The notes below the pieces were generated by a model. That model was not told where the DNA came from. It made no database searches and saw only the letters and a program-made list of their open reading frames with translations. The translations under genes were made by a program, and so were the position numbers. A stretch of 51,819 bases of DNA from CAYHCE01 sp964355015 (lineage in GTDB: Bacteria; Cyanobacteriota; Cyanobacteriia; PCC-6307; Cyanobiaceae). Position 1 is the first letter of the stretch; the number at the start of each line of letters is the position of its first letter. Shown one piece after another: positions 9,328 to 17,991 of the stretch. The stretch is taken from assembly GCA_964355015.1 (NCBI GenBank), contig CAYHCE010000021.1:1-51819 (forward strand), written 5' to 3'.

Positions 9328-9762
9328 TCAGCGGGAGGCGAGCAGGGGGGCGCCGGCGGCGCAGGCCTGCTCGAGCACCGCCGTGATCAGCGGATCGCCG
9401 CCGCCGGGTTGCCATTCGGCGTTGAAGCGGGGCACACCGTTGACGGCAGTGTCGCGGTAGAGCTTCTGGCCGCAGTCGAGCTCCATGACGTAGAGCTGAC
9501 CGGCGGGCGGGCGGCCCTCACCGGAGCCCTCCGGGGCGGACGGCTGGAAACGGCTCAGCACCGAAAGGTCGCCGCTGCGGCTCCGCCGCAGACTGCCGGA
9601 ATCCCACCACTGGCGTCCTGCGTCGCTGGCCGGCACCTCCTGCCAGTTCACCGGCCCCGCCAGGGCTGCCGGCGGCAGCACCAAGGCCACCAGCAGCAGG
9701 GCCAGCAGCAGGACAGTTCCCAGCCTCCGTCTCATCCCTGCCAGCAGCAGCGGCGCACTCAT
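9328..9762 (-). CDS. secreted hypothetical protein coupled to accD
   Basis: A 144-residue protein with a clear signal peptide: basic MRRR at residues 10-13, a Leu/Val-rich core, then PPAALAGPV as a likely cleavage region. The mature part has two cysteines (DCGQ and EQACAAG) and no motif I can name. The start ATG at 9762 overlaps the accD stop codon (ATGA), implying translational coupling; an ATG at 9735 that begins directly with MRRR is an alternative. Similar small secreted proteins are common in picocyanobacteria. Function unknown. Confidence 0.75.
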   Translation of the reverse strand: MSAPLLLAGMRRRLGTVLLLALLLVALVLPPAALAGPVNWQEVPASDAGRQWWDSGSLRRSRSGDLSVLSRFQPSAPEGSGEGRPPAGQLYVMELDCGQKLYRDTAVNGVPRFNAEWQPGGGDPLITAVLEQACAAGAPLLASR

Positions 9763-10637
9763 GCCGCCACCGCCCGCTGGACGCAGCCATGCAGCCGCAG
9801 CAGGCTGGCCAGGCTGCTGCGCAGGCGGGTGCGGGACACGATGTGGTCGACGAAGCCGTGCTCCTGCAGGTACTCGGCGGTCTGGAAGCCCTCGGGCAAT
9901 TTCTCGCGCAGGGTCTGCTCGATCACGCGGCGGCCGGCGAAGCCGATCAGGGCCTTGGGTTCGGCCAGGATCAGATCCCCAAGCATCGCGAAGCTGGCGG
10001 TCACGCCACCGGTGGTGGGGTGAGTGAGCAGCGGGATGTAGAGCAGTTCCGCCTGCCCGTGGCGCTGCAGTGCGCCGGAAATCTTGGCCATCTGCATCAG
10101 GCTCAGCATCCCCTCCTGCATGCGCGCCCCACCGGAGGCGCAGACGATGATCAGGGGCTGGCGGCGGGCGGTGGCCTCCTCGATCAGGCGTGTGAGCTTC
10201 TCGCCCACCACCGAGCCCATCGAGCCGCCCATGAAGCGGAAGTCCATCACCCCCAGGGCCAGGGGCATTCCCTCCAGGCGGCACAGGCCGGTGACCACCG
10301 CATCGCGCAGGCCGGTGGAGTGCTGGCTGTCGCGCAGTCGATCGGCGTAGCTGCGGCGGTCCTTGAAGGCCAGCGGATCCGTGGGGGCCATCTCGGTGTC
10401 GAGCGGCTCGAAGCTGCCCTCATCGGCGATCAGCCGGATCCGCGCCTCGCTGTCGATGCGGTGGTGATGGCCGCAGCCGGTGCAGACGCTGGCATTGGCG
10501 ATCAGGTCCTTGCGGTAGACCACCAGACCGCATTCGGGACACTTGCTCCAGAGCCCGTCGCCCTCCTCCACCTCCTGGGTGGCACGTACCACCGGGGTGG
10601 CCTTGCGGCGATCGGCGAACCAGTCGAACAGGGACAC
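9759..10637 (-). CDS. accD: acetyl-CoA carboxylase carboxyltransferase subunit beta
   Basis: The beta subunit of the carboxyltransferase half of acetyl-CoA carboxylase, which makes malonyl-CoA for fatty acid synthesis together with AccA, AccB and AccC encoded elsewhere. It has the N-terminal four-cysteine zinc ribbon (C33, C36, C52, C55) and the crotonase-type core with DFRFMGGSMGSVVGEK, CASGGARMQEG, PTTGGVTASFAMLGD and the oxyanion-region RVIEQT. Length is 292 residues and the start is GTG. The downstream secreted-protein gene overlaps its stop by four bases. Confidence 0.97.
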   Translation of the reverse strand: MSLFDWFADRRKATPVVRATQEVEEGDGLWSKCPECGLVVYRKDLIANASVCTGCGHHHRIDSEARIRLIADEGSFEPLDTEMAPTDPLAFKDRRSYADRLRDSQHSTGLRDAVVTGLCRLEGMPLALGVMDFRFMGGSMGSVVGEKLTRLIEEATARRQPLIIVCASGGARMQEGMLSLMQMAKISGALQRHGQAELLYIPLLTHPTTGGVTASFAMLGDLILAEPKALIGFAGRRVIEQTLREKLPEGFQTAEYLQEHGFVDHIVSRTRLRSSLASLLRLHGCVQRAVAA

Positions 10638-10711
10638 GGGTTGAGCAGGGAGGCGGAGCGATCTCCATTAAAGGTGGGCGGGCCGATGAGTCCCGGCAGG
10701 AGCGACGGAAT

Positions 10712-11569
10712 TCAGGCGGCGGCGAAACCGAACCAGCTGCCCAGCCTCTGCAGCCACCAGCCCTCGCCCGCCAGCCACACCGCGATGCCGCCGAAGGCCA
10801 GAAAGGGGCCGAAGGGGAAGGGTTGCCGCGGTCCGAGCCGGCCCGTGATCCGCCCAAGGCCCCCGAGCAGGGCGCCGCCCAGCACCGCCAGGCACACGGC
10901 CAGGCCCATGCCGGTCAGTCCCAGCCAGGCGCCCAGCAGGGCGGTGAGCTTGGCGTCGCCGAGCCCCAGGGCCGGCCGGCCCATCAGCCGCTCGGCCAGG
11001 GCGCTGAGCCCCTCGAAGGCCAGCAGGCCGGCACTGGCGGCCAGCAGATGCTCCAGCAGCAGCAGGCGGCCCTGCTCCGGCGACTGGCCCAGACCCGCCG
11101 CCGCCGTGACGGCCAGGCCGAGCAGCAGGCCCCAGCGGCAGAGGGGCTCCGGCAGCCAGAGGTGATCGCAGTCGATCAGCACCAGCGGGATAAGCCAGCT
11201 CACCAGCAACCAGCCGGCCGCCAGCAGCAGCCAGGGCGGAGCCACCCCCAGGGCCGTGGGCCGCGCCAGCACGACCGCCACCCAGAGGCCGGCGCTGAGC
11301 AGTTCGATCAACGGGTAGCGAGGCGAGATCGACCGGCGACAGTGGCCGCAGCGGCCCCGCAGCAGCAGCCAGCCCAGCACCGGCAGGTTCTGGTGCCAGG
11401 CCAGCGGGATGCCGCAGCGCGGGCAGTGGCTGGCGGGGAAGACCACCGACTCGCGGCGGGGCAGCCGCCAGGCCACCACATTCAGAAAGCTGCCGACGCC
11501 GGCACCCAGGAGGGCGGCAGCGAGGGCCAGCAGGTGAAGGGGCGGCAGGGCGGGTGGGGCACCGGTCAT
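10712..11569 (-). CDS. pilD: prepilin peptidase (A24 family)
   Basis: A polytopic aspartic peptidase that cleaves the leader of type IV pilins and pseudopilins and usually N-methylates the new end. It has the N-terminal GSFLNVVAWRLP, the cytoplasmic zinc-type cysteine pairs C49/C52 and C74/C77, catalytic aspartates in the LIDCDHLWLP region (near 133-135) and in the GxGD motif GLGDAK (D205), and about eight hydrophobic segments. It begins with ATG and lies 17 bases after the upstream hypothetical gene. Its presence implies type IV pili or a competence machinery elsewhere in the genome. Confidence 0.94.
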   Translation of the reverse strand: MTGAPPALPPLHLLALAAALLGAGVGSFLNVVAWRLPRRESVVFPASHCPRCGIPLAWHQNLPVLGWLLLRGRCGHCRRSISPRYPLIELLSAGLWVAVVLARPTALGVAPPWLLLAAGWLLVSWLIPLVLIDCDHLWLPEPLCRWGLLLGLAVTAAAGLGQSPEQGRLLLLEHLLAASAGLLAFEGLSALAERLMGRPALGLGDAKLTALLGAWLGLTGMGLAVCLAVLGGALLGGLGRITGRLGPRQPFPFGPFLAFGGIAVWLAGEGWWLQRLGSWFGFAAA

Positions 11570-11586
11570 GGCTTGGATCCTGCCGC

Positions 11587-11958
11587 TCAGCTGCGCTGGG
11601 GGCCGCGCATGGCACGGGGCCTGCCGCTGCGCACACGGATCAGATCGAGCGGCACGAACTGTTCCTCCGGCAGAAGGACGGGCGTCTCGAACACCACGCG
11701 CCCCTGGCTGGACGCCAGCTGCAGCACGATGCCCAGCGGCTCACTGCCGGCGGGACATTGCTCCACGTAGTGGAAATACACCCGACGGGCACGCTTCAGC
11801 ACCTGGCCACTGTCGATCTGATCCCACCGGATCGTGCCGGCGCCCTGGCTGGTCGCTCCCCGGATCTCGAACGATGGCGTCGAGGCTGGCTTCGAGGGGC
11901 GGGGCGCGGGGGCACCAGGCTCGGAAGATGGAGGGGTGGCGAAGGAAATCGGCCTCAC
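11587..11958 (-). CDS. conserved-looking hypothetical protein
   Basis: A 123-residue protein with a Pro/Ser-rich N-terminus and a probable small beta-rich domain (RRVYFHYVEQCPAGSEPLG, then LASSQGRVVFETPVLLP, then EEQFVPLDLIRVRSGR). It starts with GTG, lies between prk and pilD on the same strand with short spacers, and has no signal peptide or membrane segment. I do not recognise the family. The codon pattern resembles its neighbours, so it is probably a real gene. Confidence 0.65.
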   Translation of the reverse strand: MRPISFATPPSSEPGAPAPRPSKPASTPSFEIRGATSQGAGTIRWDQIDSGQVLKRARRVYFHYVEQCPAGSEPLGIVLQLASSQGRVVFETPVLLPEEQFVPLDLIRVRSGRPRAMRGPQRS

Positions 11959-12005
11959 CCGGTCCGATCGGCAGACTCAGCTTAATCCTTCGCCAACCTA
12001 TTGCG

Positions 12006-12908
12006 TCAGGAGATTTTGTTCTTCTCCTCGATCATGCGGTGGATGATCGGCGTGAGGATCAACTCCATGGCGAAACCCATCTTGCCGCCGTTCACCACGA
12101 TGCTGGTGGGGCTTGACATGAACGAATCGCGGATCATCCGCAGCAGGTAGGAGAAGTCGATCCCCCATTTCTCCCGGGCACCCTTGCGGAAGTGGATGAT
12201 CACGAAGCTCTCGTCCGGTGTCGGGATGTTGCGGCAGATGAACGGGTTGGAGGTGTCCACCGTGGGCACCCGCTGGAAGTTGATGTCCGTGCGGCTGAAC
12301 TGGGGGCAGATGTGGTTGATGTAGTCGGGCATGCGGCGCAGGATCGTGTCCACGATCGCTTCCGCCGAGTAGCCACGCTCGGCGTTGTCGCGGCTGATCT
12401 TCTGGATCCACTCCAGGTTGGCGATCGGCACCACGCCGATCAGCAGGTCCACCAGGGCGGCCACGTCGTAGGACTCGCCCACCACCCCGCCGTGGAGACC
12501 CTCGTAGAACAGCAGGTCGGTGCCTGCGGGGATCGGCTCCCAGGGGGTGAACTGGCCGGGCTCCAGGGTCGTGCCCAGGCGCTGGTTGTGCTGTGCGGCC
12601 TCCTCGACGCTGTGGAGGTAGTAGCGCTTTTCACCGCCACCGGTTTCTCCGTAGGCGCGGAACAGCTCCTCGAGCTTGTCGAACAGGTTGGCCTCGGGGC
12701 CGAAGTGGGAGAAGTTGGCGCCGGCCGCCTGGGCCTTGGCCATCTGCTCCTTCATGGGCCCGCGTTCGAAGCGGTGGAAGCTGTCCCCTTCCACCACGGC
12801 AGGCAGGATGCCCTCGCGGTCGAAGATGTGCTCGAAAGCCCGTTTGACGGTGCTGGTCCCTGCGCCGGAGGAACCGGTGACAGCCACAACCGGGTGACGC
12901 TTGGACAT
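12006..12908 (-). CDS. prk: phosphoribulokinase (class I-like)
   Basis: It phosphorylates ribulose 5-phosphate with ATP to give ribulose 1,5-bisphosphate, the CO2 acceptor of Rubisco. The P-loop is VTGSSGAGTSTVKRAF (residues 9-24), followed by VEGDSFHRF and LLFYEGLHGG. At 300 residues, and with the GSSGAGTS form of the P-loop, it belongs to the proteobacterial-like class I group known from alpha-cyanobacteria. The class II enzyme of beta-cyanobacteria and plants is longer and has a GDSGCGKS-type loop. The regulatory cysteine pair of class II enzymes is not seen in the P-loop region, so redox control by the thioredoxin/CP12 route may differ. It begins with ATG and follows leuB on the same strand. 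Confidence 0.96.
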   Translation of the reverse strand: MSKRHPVVAVTGSSGAGTSTVKRAFEHIFDREGILPAVVEGDSFHRFERGPMKEQMAKAQAAGANFSHFGPEANLFDKLEELFRAYGETGGGEKRYYLHSVEEAAQHNQRLGTTLEPGQFTPWEPIPAGTDLLFYEGLHGGVVGESYDVAALVDLLIGVVPIANLEWIQKISRDNAERGYSAEAIVDTILRRMPDYINHICPQFSRTDINFQRVPTVDTSNPFICRNIPTPDESFVIIHFRKGAREKWGIDFSYLLRMIRDSFMSSPTSIVVNGGKMGFAMELILTPIIHRMIEEKNKIS

Positions 12909-12992
12909 CGGCGCAGGGGAGGAGAAAGGCGTCTGAGAGTTTGGCAGGTCACCGGCCAGGATCCGCCAGGGGCCGGTCCGGCGCGGCTCGCC

Positions 12993-14066
12993 TCAGAGGG
13001 AGGCCAGGAGCTGATCGCCCATGGCCTGGCAGCCCAGCAGGGAACAGCCCTCGGCCATCAGGTCGCCGGTGCGGTAACCGGCGGTCAGCACCCGGTCCAC
13101 CGCCGCTTCGAGGTCCGCCGCGGCTGCCTCCTGCTTCAGGCTCACCCGCAGCAACATGGCGGCCGAGAGCACCATGGCCATCGGATTGGCCTTGTCCTGG
13201 CCAGCGATGTCGGGTGCTGAGCCGTGCACCGGCTCGAACAGGCCCGGGCCCTCGGAGCCGAGCGAAGCGGAGGGCAGCATGCCGATCGAGCCGGTGAGCA
13301 TGGCGGCCTCGTCGCTGAGGATGTCGCCGAACAGGTTGCTGGTCAGCAGCACGTCGAACTGCTTCGGCTCCCGCACCAGCTGCATGGCGGCATTGTCCAC
13401 ATAGAGGTGGCTGAGCTCCACCCCGGGGAACTCCGTCGCGATCGCCTCCACCCGGTCGCGCCAGAGCTGGCTCACGTCCAGCACGTTGGCCTTGTCCACG
13501 GAGCAGAGCCGGCAGCGCCGCTCCAGCGCCAGGCGGAAGCCCACCCGGGCGATCCGGTCGATTTCGTAATCGGAGTAGGCCATGGTGTTGAACGCCCTCA
13601 CGTGGCCCTCGGCCTCGACGCGACCCCTGGGGGTGCCGAAGTAGATGCCGCCGGTGAGCTCGCGCACCACCATCAGGTCCACCCCTGCGATCACCTCCGG
13701 CCTGAGGCTGCTGGCGCCGGCCAGGGCGGGGATGATCCTGACCGGCCGCAGGTTGGCGAACAGGCCCAGGCCGGCGCGCAGGCCCAGCAGACCGGTCTCC
13801 GGCCGGCGCTCGCGGGGCAGGTTGTCGTACTGCGGGCTGCCGATCGCCGCGAGCAGGACAGCATCGCTGCGGCGGCAGGCCTCCAGGGTGCTCTCCGGCA
13901 GGGGCACGCCGCTGGTGTCGATCGCGGCCCCGCCGATCGGTTGCTCGTCGTAGCGGAGGTCGAAGCCGTGCCGCGCAGCCACCGCGTCCAGCAGGAGGCG
14001 CGCCACTGCCGTGATCTCCGGACCGATGCCGTCGCCGGGGAGAAGGGTGATCCGGTAGCTGGTCAT
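12993..14066 (-). CDS. leuB: 3-isopropylmalate dehydrogenase
   Basis: NAD-dependent oxidative decarboxylation of 3-isopropylmalate in leucine biosynthesis. Motifs include LLPGDGIGPEI at the N-terminus, LRAGLGLFANLRP, VVRELTGGIYFG, the catalytic-region CSVDKANVLDVS, and the metal/NAD region LFGDILSDEAA followed by FEPVHGSAPDIAGQDKANP. I start at the ATG at 14066 (357 residues), which puts the GDGIGPE loop at the family's usual position. The frame remains open 17 codons upstream. It lies 68 bases after lpxD on the same strand. Confidence 0.96.
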   Translation of the reverse strand: MTSYRITLLPGDGIGPEITAVARLLLDAVAARHGFDLRYDEQPIGGAAIDTSGVPLPESTLEACRRSDAVLLAAIGSPQYDNLPRERRPETGLLGLRAGLGLFANLRPVRIIPALAGASSLRPEVIAGVDLMVVRELTGGIYFGTPRGRVEAEGHVRAFNTMAYSDYEIDRIARVGFRLALERRCRLCSVDKANVLDVSQLWRDRVEAIATEFPGVELSHLYVDNAAMQLVREPKQFDVLLTSNLFGDILSDEAAMLTGSIGMLPSASLGSEGPGLFEPVHGSAPDIAGQDKANPMAMVLSAAMLLRVSLKQEAAAADLEAAVDRVLTAGYRTGDLMAEGCSLLGCQAMGDQLLASL

Positions 14067-14134
14067 CGCGGCGCTCGTGAGGGGCGGCGGTGCCGGTGCG
14101 ACCGACACGTTGTGCAACCGGCGAGGCTACCGGC

Positions 14135-15172
14135 TCAGTCGGCGCCGCTCTTCAGCTGGCGCAGGGTGCGGGCCATCTCGGGCAGCTTGCTGAAGGCCGC
14201 CGAGCAGCGCAGCCAGAGCCGGTTGGGGATGGCCGGATAGCCGCTCACCACTTCGCCGGCGGCCACTTCACCGTGGATGCCCGACTTGGAGGAGGCGATG
14301 GCCCGATCGCCGATCGTGGCCCGGTTGGCCACGCCCACCTGGCCGGCCAGGATCACGCCGTTGCCCAGCCGCGCCCCGCCCGCGATGCCCACCTGGGAGG
14401 CCAGGGCACAGCCGCGCCCGATGACGACCCCATGGCCGATCTGGACCAGGTTGTCGACCTTGGTGCCGGCGCCGATGCGGGTCTCGCCCACCGAAGGCCG
14501 GTCGATCGTGGTGCCGCACCCCACCTCCACTGCCTCCTCCAGCACCACGAGGCCGGTCTGTGGCATCTTGCGCCAGCCGTTCGCCGTGGGCACGAAGCCG
14601 AAGCCCTCCGAGCCGATCACGGCGTTGGAATGCACCACGCAGGCCCGCGCCAGCCGGCTGCCTGGATGGAGCACGGCGTTGGCATGGATCTCGCAGCCCT
14701 CCGCCAGCTGCACGTCCTCGTAGAGCACCACGCCGGGATGGAGGGTGCAGCCGGCCCCGATCGTGCTGGCCGCCCCCACCACCGCGTGGGCTCCTATGTG
14801 GACGGCCTCGCCGATCCGGGCCGTCGGATCCACCACGGCCGTGGGGTGGATCCCGGGGGGCTTCGGTTGCCGGGGATGGAGGACGTCGAGTGCTTCGGCG
14901 AAGCCCAGGCGCGGATCCTTCAGGCCCACCCAGGCGATGCCCCTGGCGCTGACCCGCTCCTGCAGAGCCGGATCGTTCGGCAGCAGCAGGGCCGAGGCGG
15001 CGCAGCCCTCCAGGGTGGTGGCCAGGCTGTGGCCCGGTTCGAGGAAGGCGAGCTGGCCCCCGGCCGCCTGATCCACCGCCGCGGCCCCGACCAGCTCCGG
15101 GTCGGTGGCGAGCTGGCGTGGGCTGGCTTCGCTCACCTCGCTCAGATGGGTGAGCAGTGTGCTGAAGCGCAT
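14135..15172 (-). CDS. lpxD: UDP-3-O-acylglucosamine N-acyltransferase
   Basis: It transfers the second 3-hydroxyacyl chain onto UDP-glucosamine in lipid A synthesis, in the cytoplasm. There is an N-terminal uridine-binding domain (to about residue 100), then a left-handed parallel beta helix built from hexapeptide repeats such as IHPTAVVDPTARIGEAVHIG. The catalytic-type histidine is in LVQIGHGVVIG, and VVSGYPAIPNR is near the C-terminus. I choose the ATG at 15172, directly before the first conserved strand, over an open extension to 15217. It is co-oriented with proB upstream and leuB downstream, suggesting one transcript. Confidence 0.94.
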   Translation of the reverse strand: MRFSTLLTHLSEVSEASPRQLATDPELVGAAAVDQAAGGQLAFLEPGHSLATTLEGCAASALLLPNDPALQERVSARGIAWVGLKDPRLGFAEALDVLHPRQPKPPGIHPTAVVDPTARIGEAVHIGAHAVVGAASTIGAGCTLHPGVVLYEDVQLAEGCEIHANAVLHPGSRLARACVVHSNAVIGSEGFGFVPTANGWRKMPQTGLVVLEEAVEVGCGTTIDRPSVGETRIGAGTKVDNLVQIGHGVVIGRGCALASQVGIAGGARLGNGVILAGQVGVANRATIGDRAIASSKSGIHGEVAAGEVVSGYPAIPNRLWLRCSAAFSKLPEMARTLRQLKSGAD

Positions 15173-15223
15173 TCCGGAGCCCATTGGCGGCCGGCGGATC
15201 GTAGGGCGGCGGCCCATGGGCTG

Positions 15224-16390
15224 TCAGCCGGGCGCGGCCGCCAGGGCGGTGAGCACCAGGTGATCACGGTGCACCACCGCGTCCCCCACGGCGCGGCCCA
15301 GGGCGCTCTGGGCGGCCTCGCTGCTGAGGCCCCTGATCCGGTCCACCTCCTCGCTGCTGAGGGCGCAGAGCCCACGGCCGATCTCCCGCCCATCCACCGA
15401 CACCAGCCGCACGGCGTCCCGGCGCCCGAAGCTCCCTTCCACGGCGCGGATCCCCACCGCCAGGAGCGAGGCGCCGCGCTCCACCACGGCCCGCTCCGCC
15501 CCGGGGTCGATCACGAGGTCGCCCATGGGCAGGAGGGCGTGGGCCAGCCAGCCCTTGCGGTCAGGCAGGGGGCTGACGCTGGGCTGGAACACCGTGCCCA
15601 CCCGAGCGCCGGCCAGCAGGGCGTCGAGCACGGCGGGGTCGCGGCCGTCGGCGAGGCGCACCCGGATGCCGCTGGAGGTGGCGATCCGGGCGGCGGTGAG
15701 CTTGGTGGTCATGCCGCCGGTCCCCCAGCGCCCGCCGGCACCCGCCACGCCGCTGAGACGGGCCAGTTCGGCCAGGTCACGCACCTCCTCGATCGGCACG
15801 GCGTCGGCGTCGCTGCGGGGATCGCCGGAGTAAAGACGGTCCACGTCGGTGAGCAGCACCAGCTCATCGGCTCCGACCGCCACCGCCACCAGGGCGGAGA
15901 GGGTGTCGTTGTCGCCGAAGCGCAGCTCGTCGGTGGCGAGGGTGTCGTTCTCGTTCACCACCGGCACCACGCCCCAGCTCAGCAGTTGCTCCAGGGTGCG
16001 GCAGGCGTTCTGGTAGCGGCGACGGGAGGCGAGATCGCCGCGGGTGAGCAGCACCTGGGCCACCGTGGTGCCGTGGCTGGCGAAGGCGCTTTCGTAGAGG
16101 CGCATCAGCCGCCCCTGGCCCACGGCGGCGGCGGCCTGCAGGGGCACCACCTCGCCGGGGCGTTCGGCCAGGCCGAGGGCATGGCAGCCCAGGCCGACGG
16201 CGCCGCTGGTGACGAGGGCGATGGCCTCGCCCCGCCGCCGCTGGCGGCTGAGGCAGGCCGCCAGATCGGCGATCACGGTCTCGGTGTCGCGCCCGGGGGA
16301 GCCGCGCAGCAGGCTGGTGCCCACCTTGACGACGCGACGAATGGGCGCTGGCGCCCCGCCGGATCGATCCATGGCCGTGCTCCTGGTCAT
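15224..16390 (-). CDS. proB: glutamate 5-kinase
   Basis: The first step of proline synthesis: ATP-dependent phosphorylation of glutamate at the gamma carboxyl. The amino-acid-kinase domain starts RVVKVGTSLL and contains VTSGAVGLG, VVPVVNENDTLATDELRFGDND, LLTDVDRLYSGDPR and GTGGMTTKLTAA. The last 100 residues form the PUA domain usual in long ProB proteins (GSLLAVGIRAVEGSFGRRDAV). The start is ATG at 16390, with a second ATG at 16372; only seven bases separate it from the upstream yqeG stop, so the two are likely coupled. Confidence 0.95.
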   Translation of the reverse strand: MTRSTAMDRSGGAPAPIRRVVKVGTSLLRGSPGRDTETVIADLAACLSRQRRRGEAIALVTSGAVGLGCHALGLAERPGEVVPLQAAAAVGQGRLMRLYESAFASHGTTVAQVLLTRGDLASRRRYQNACRTLEQLLSWGVVPVVNENDTLATDELRFGDNDTLSALVAVAVGADELVLLTDVDRLYSGDPRSDADAVPIEEVRDLAELARLSGVAGAGGRWGTGGMTTKLTAARIATSSGIRVRLADGRDPAVLDALLAGARVGTVFQPSVSPLPDRKGWLAHALLPMGDLVIDPGAERAVVERGASLLAVGIRAVEGSFGRRDAVRLVSVDGREIGRGLCALSSEEVDRIRGLSSEAAQSALGRAVGDAVVHRDHLVLTALAAAPG

Positions 16391-16397
16391 CGCCTGT

Positions 16398-16913
16398 TCA
16401 TCGGGCCAGATCGGTGCCTACCAGCCGTGCCAGGCCCACTTCCAGTCGCTGCAGCCGGTCATGCTGGCAGGGCTGGCCCTGGGGGTTCACCGGTTTCACC
16501 AGCACCGTGAACAGCCCCAGGCGGTTTCCGACCAGCACGTCGGTGAACAGCCGGTCGCCGGCCAGGGCCACCTGGGTGTGGGGCAGGCCCAGATCGGCCA
16601 GTACCCGCCGCAGGGCAGTGCGGCGCGGCTTGCCCGCCGAGGTGGTGAACGGCAGATCGAGCCGTTCGGCCACGGCGCCGATCCGCCGCCGCGAGGGGTT
16701 GTTGCTGAACAGGTGCAGCCGCAGCCGCCTGCGGGCCTCCCGCAACCACTGCTCCATCGAAGGGGGGAGATCGGCCTGCCCGCGCGGCAGCAGGGTGCGG
16801 TCCACATCGAGGACCACCGCCCGGATGTCGCGCTGAAGCAGCAGCTCCAGCGGCAGCTCCGCCAGGGTGGTGCTCAGGACCCAGTCGGGGCGCAGCAGGC
16901 GCTGGATCTTCAC
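16398..16913 (-). CDS. YqeG-family HAD phosphatase
   Basis: A 171-residue HAD-superfamily (subclass IIIA) protein. Motif I is VLDVDRTLLP (residues 34-43), with both aspartates of DxDxT. Motif II is HLFSNNPS, the lysine is in SAGKPRR, and motif III is ALAGDRLFTDVLVGN. The set is complete, so it is probably an active phosphatase; YqeG relatives have been linked to phosphatidylglycerophosphate dephosphorylation (PGP phosphatase), which would suit the pgsA gene in this window. The GTG start overlaps the stop codon of the upstream DUF3727 gene by four bases (GTGA). Confidence 0.9.
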   Translation of the reverse strand: MKIQRLLRPDWVLSTTLAELPLELLLQRDIRAVVLDVDRTLLPRGQADLPPSMEQWLREARRRLRLHLFSNNPSRRRIGAVAERLDLPFTTSAGKPRRTALRRVLADLGLPHTQVALAGDRLFTDVLVGNRLGLFTVLVKPVNPQGQPCQHDRLQRLEVGLARLVGTDLAR

Positions 16914-17482
16914 CCGGCGTTCTCCCGGTCCTCGAGTTCGGCCTCGATCCGAGGCTGCACCCGTTCGAACTCCTCGCCTTCGACCAGCACCGCTTCGCTG
17001 TTGTCCATGCGGGCCACCACGAAAAAAGGATCGAGGGGGATGTAGAGGCCGTATTCCTGGCCGTCGGCTCGGAACTGGATCAGCATCTCGTACAGATCGG
17101 TGTCCTCATCGCCGTCGGACTCCTCGTCGAGTTCGTCGTCGAACTCCTCCGGATCGGGCTCCTCGAGCTCACCGCTCACCGTCAGGGTCACGGCCGAGCG
17201 CACCAGGGTGAGGTCGTGTTCCTGCAGGACCACGTCCGCCACGGAGAGGATCGCCTCGGAGGCATCCACCTCCTCGATCACCTCGTCTTCGTCGTCCGCC
17301 TCGCCGCTGGCCATCCGCACCAGGCAGACCGGGGTGTCCACGGGAGTGAGCAGGGCGTAGTCGTGGCCGTCGAGGGGGATCAGCTGCTCGAGGAAACAGA
17401 GAAGCTGACGTCCCCGGCCATCCCGCACGAGAACCGTGGGTACGTCACCCGACCCTGTGATCGATGGTCCTTCGGCGCTCAT
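16910..17482 (-). CDS. DUF3727 domain protein
   Basis: A 190-residue protein with two similar beta-rich units: VPTVLVRDGRGRQLLCFLE with VDTPVCLVRM, and DLYEMLIQFRADGQEYGLYIP with LDPFFVVARM. They are joined by a very acidic stretch around residues 108-132 (mostly Glu and Asp). This matches the cyanobacterial and plastid DUF3727 family, often found next to yqeG and ruvX; its biochemical role is unknown. I start at the ATG at 17482, since the upstream frame to 17587 overlaps ruvX. Its stop overlaps the yqeG GTG start. Confidence 0.88.
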   Translation of the reverse strand: MSAEGPSITGSGDVPTVLVRDGRGRQLLCFLEQLIPLDGHDYALLTPVDTPVCLVRMASGEADDEDEVIEEVDASEAILSVADVVLQEHDLTLVRSAVTLTVSGELEEPDPEEFDDELDEESDGDEDTDLYEMLIQFRADGQEYGLYIPLDPFFVVARMDNSEAVLVEGEEFERVQPRIEAELEDRENAG

Positions 17483-17502
17483 GGAGGGGTTGGCAGACCT
17501 GT

Positions 17503-17991
17503 TCAGGATGTCGCAGCGTCGGCCGGCCGGCTGACGGGCGGGGTCGCCGGGGCGACCGGACCGGGTGTCGGACCTTCCCGCAGCCACTGTTCGAGCAGCA
17601 GGGCAGCGGCGGCGCTGTCAAGGTCGCCGCTGCGATCGCCGTGCAGCCCGTGGCGTTCGCCGGCCTCCCAGCTGCTGCCGTGCTCATCCACCCAGGCCAC
17701 GGGCAGGGCCAGGGCCAGGGCCAGGCGTTCGCCATAGCGGCGGCAGTGGACGGCCTGGGCGGTGGGGCGTTGGACGGCATCCAGCGGCAGGCCCACCACC
17801 AGGGCCTCCACCCGCCGCTGGCGCACCAGGGGCTGGAGCCGCTCCAGGTCCTGGGGAAAGCGCTGGCGCAGCAGAGCCGGCAGGCGAGTGACCGTCAGTC
17901 CGAGCGGGTCACAGCCCGCCAGACCGATGCGGCGGCGGCCGACGTCGAAGGCGAGCACGGAGCGAGGGCGGGGCGGCTGGGGCTGGATCAC
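17503..17991 (-). CDS. ruvX: RuvX/YqgF family Holliday-junction resolvase-like nuclease
   Basis: A 162-residue RNase H-fold protein. Members of the family act on Holliday junctions or in 16S rRNA 5'-end maturation. Motifs are VLAFDVGRRRIGLAGCD (first catalytic Asp), ALVVGLPLDAV, VAWVDEHGSSWEA (catalytic Glu region) and the C-terminal DLDSAAAALLLEQWL (last Asp). The GTG at 17991 overlaps the stop of the upstream gene by four bases (GTGA) and gives the family's normal length; the frame is open much further upstream but only as a shadow of that gene. Confidence 0.93.
   Translation of the reverse strand: MIQPQPPRPRSVLAFDVGRRRIGLAGCDPLGLTVTRLPALLRQRFPQDLERLQPLVRQRRVEALVVGLPLDAVQRPTAQAVHCRRYGERLALALALPVAWVDEHGSSWEAGERHGLHGDRSGDLDSAAAALLLEQWLREGPTPGPVAPATPPVSRPADAATS

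Noticed and set aside
14090..16510. 806-residue plus-strand frame across lpxD and proB
   Set aside because: His/Gly/Gln-rich shadow of two well-supported minus-strand genes.
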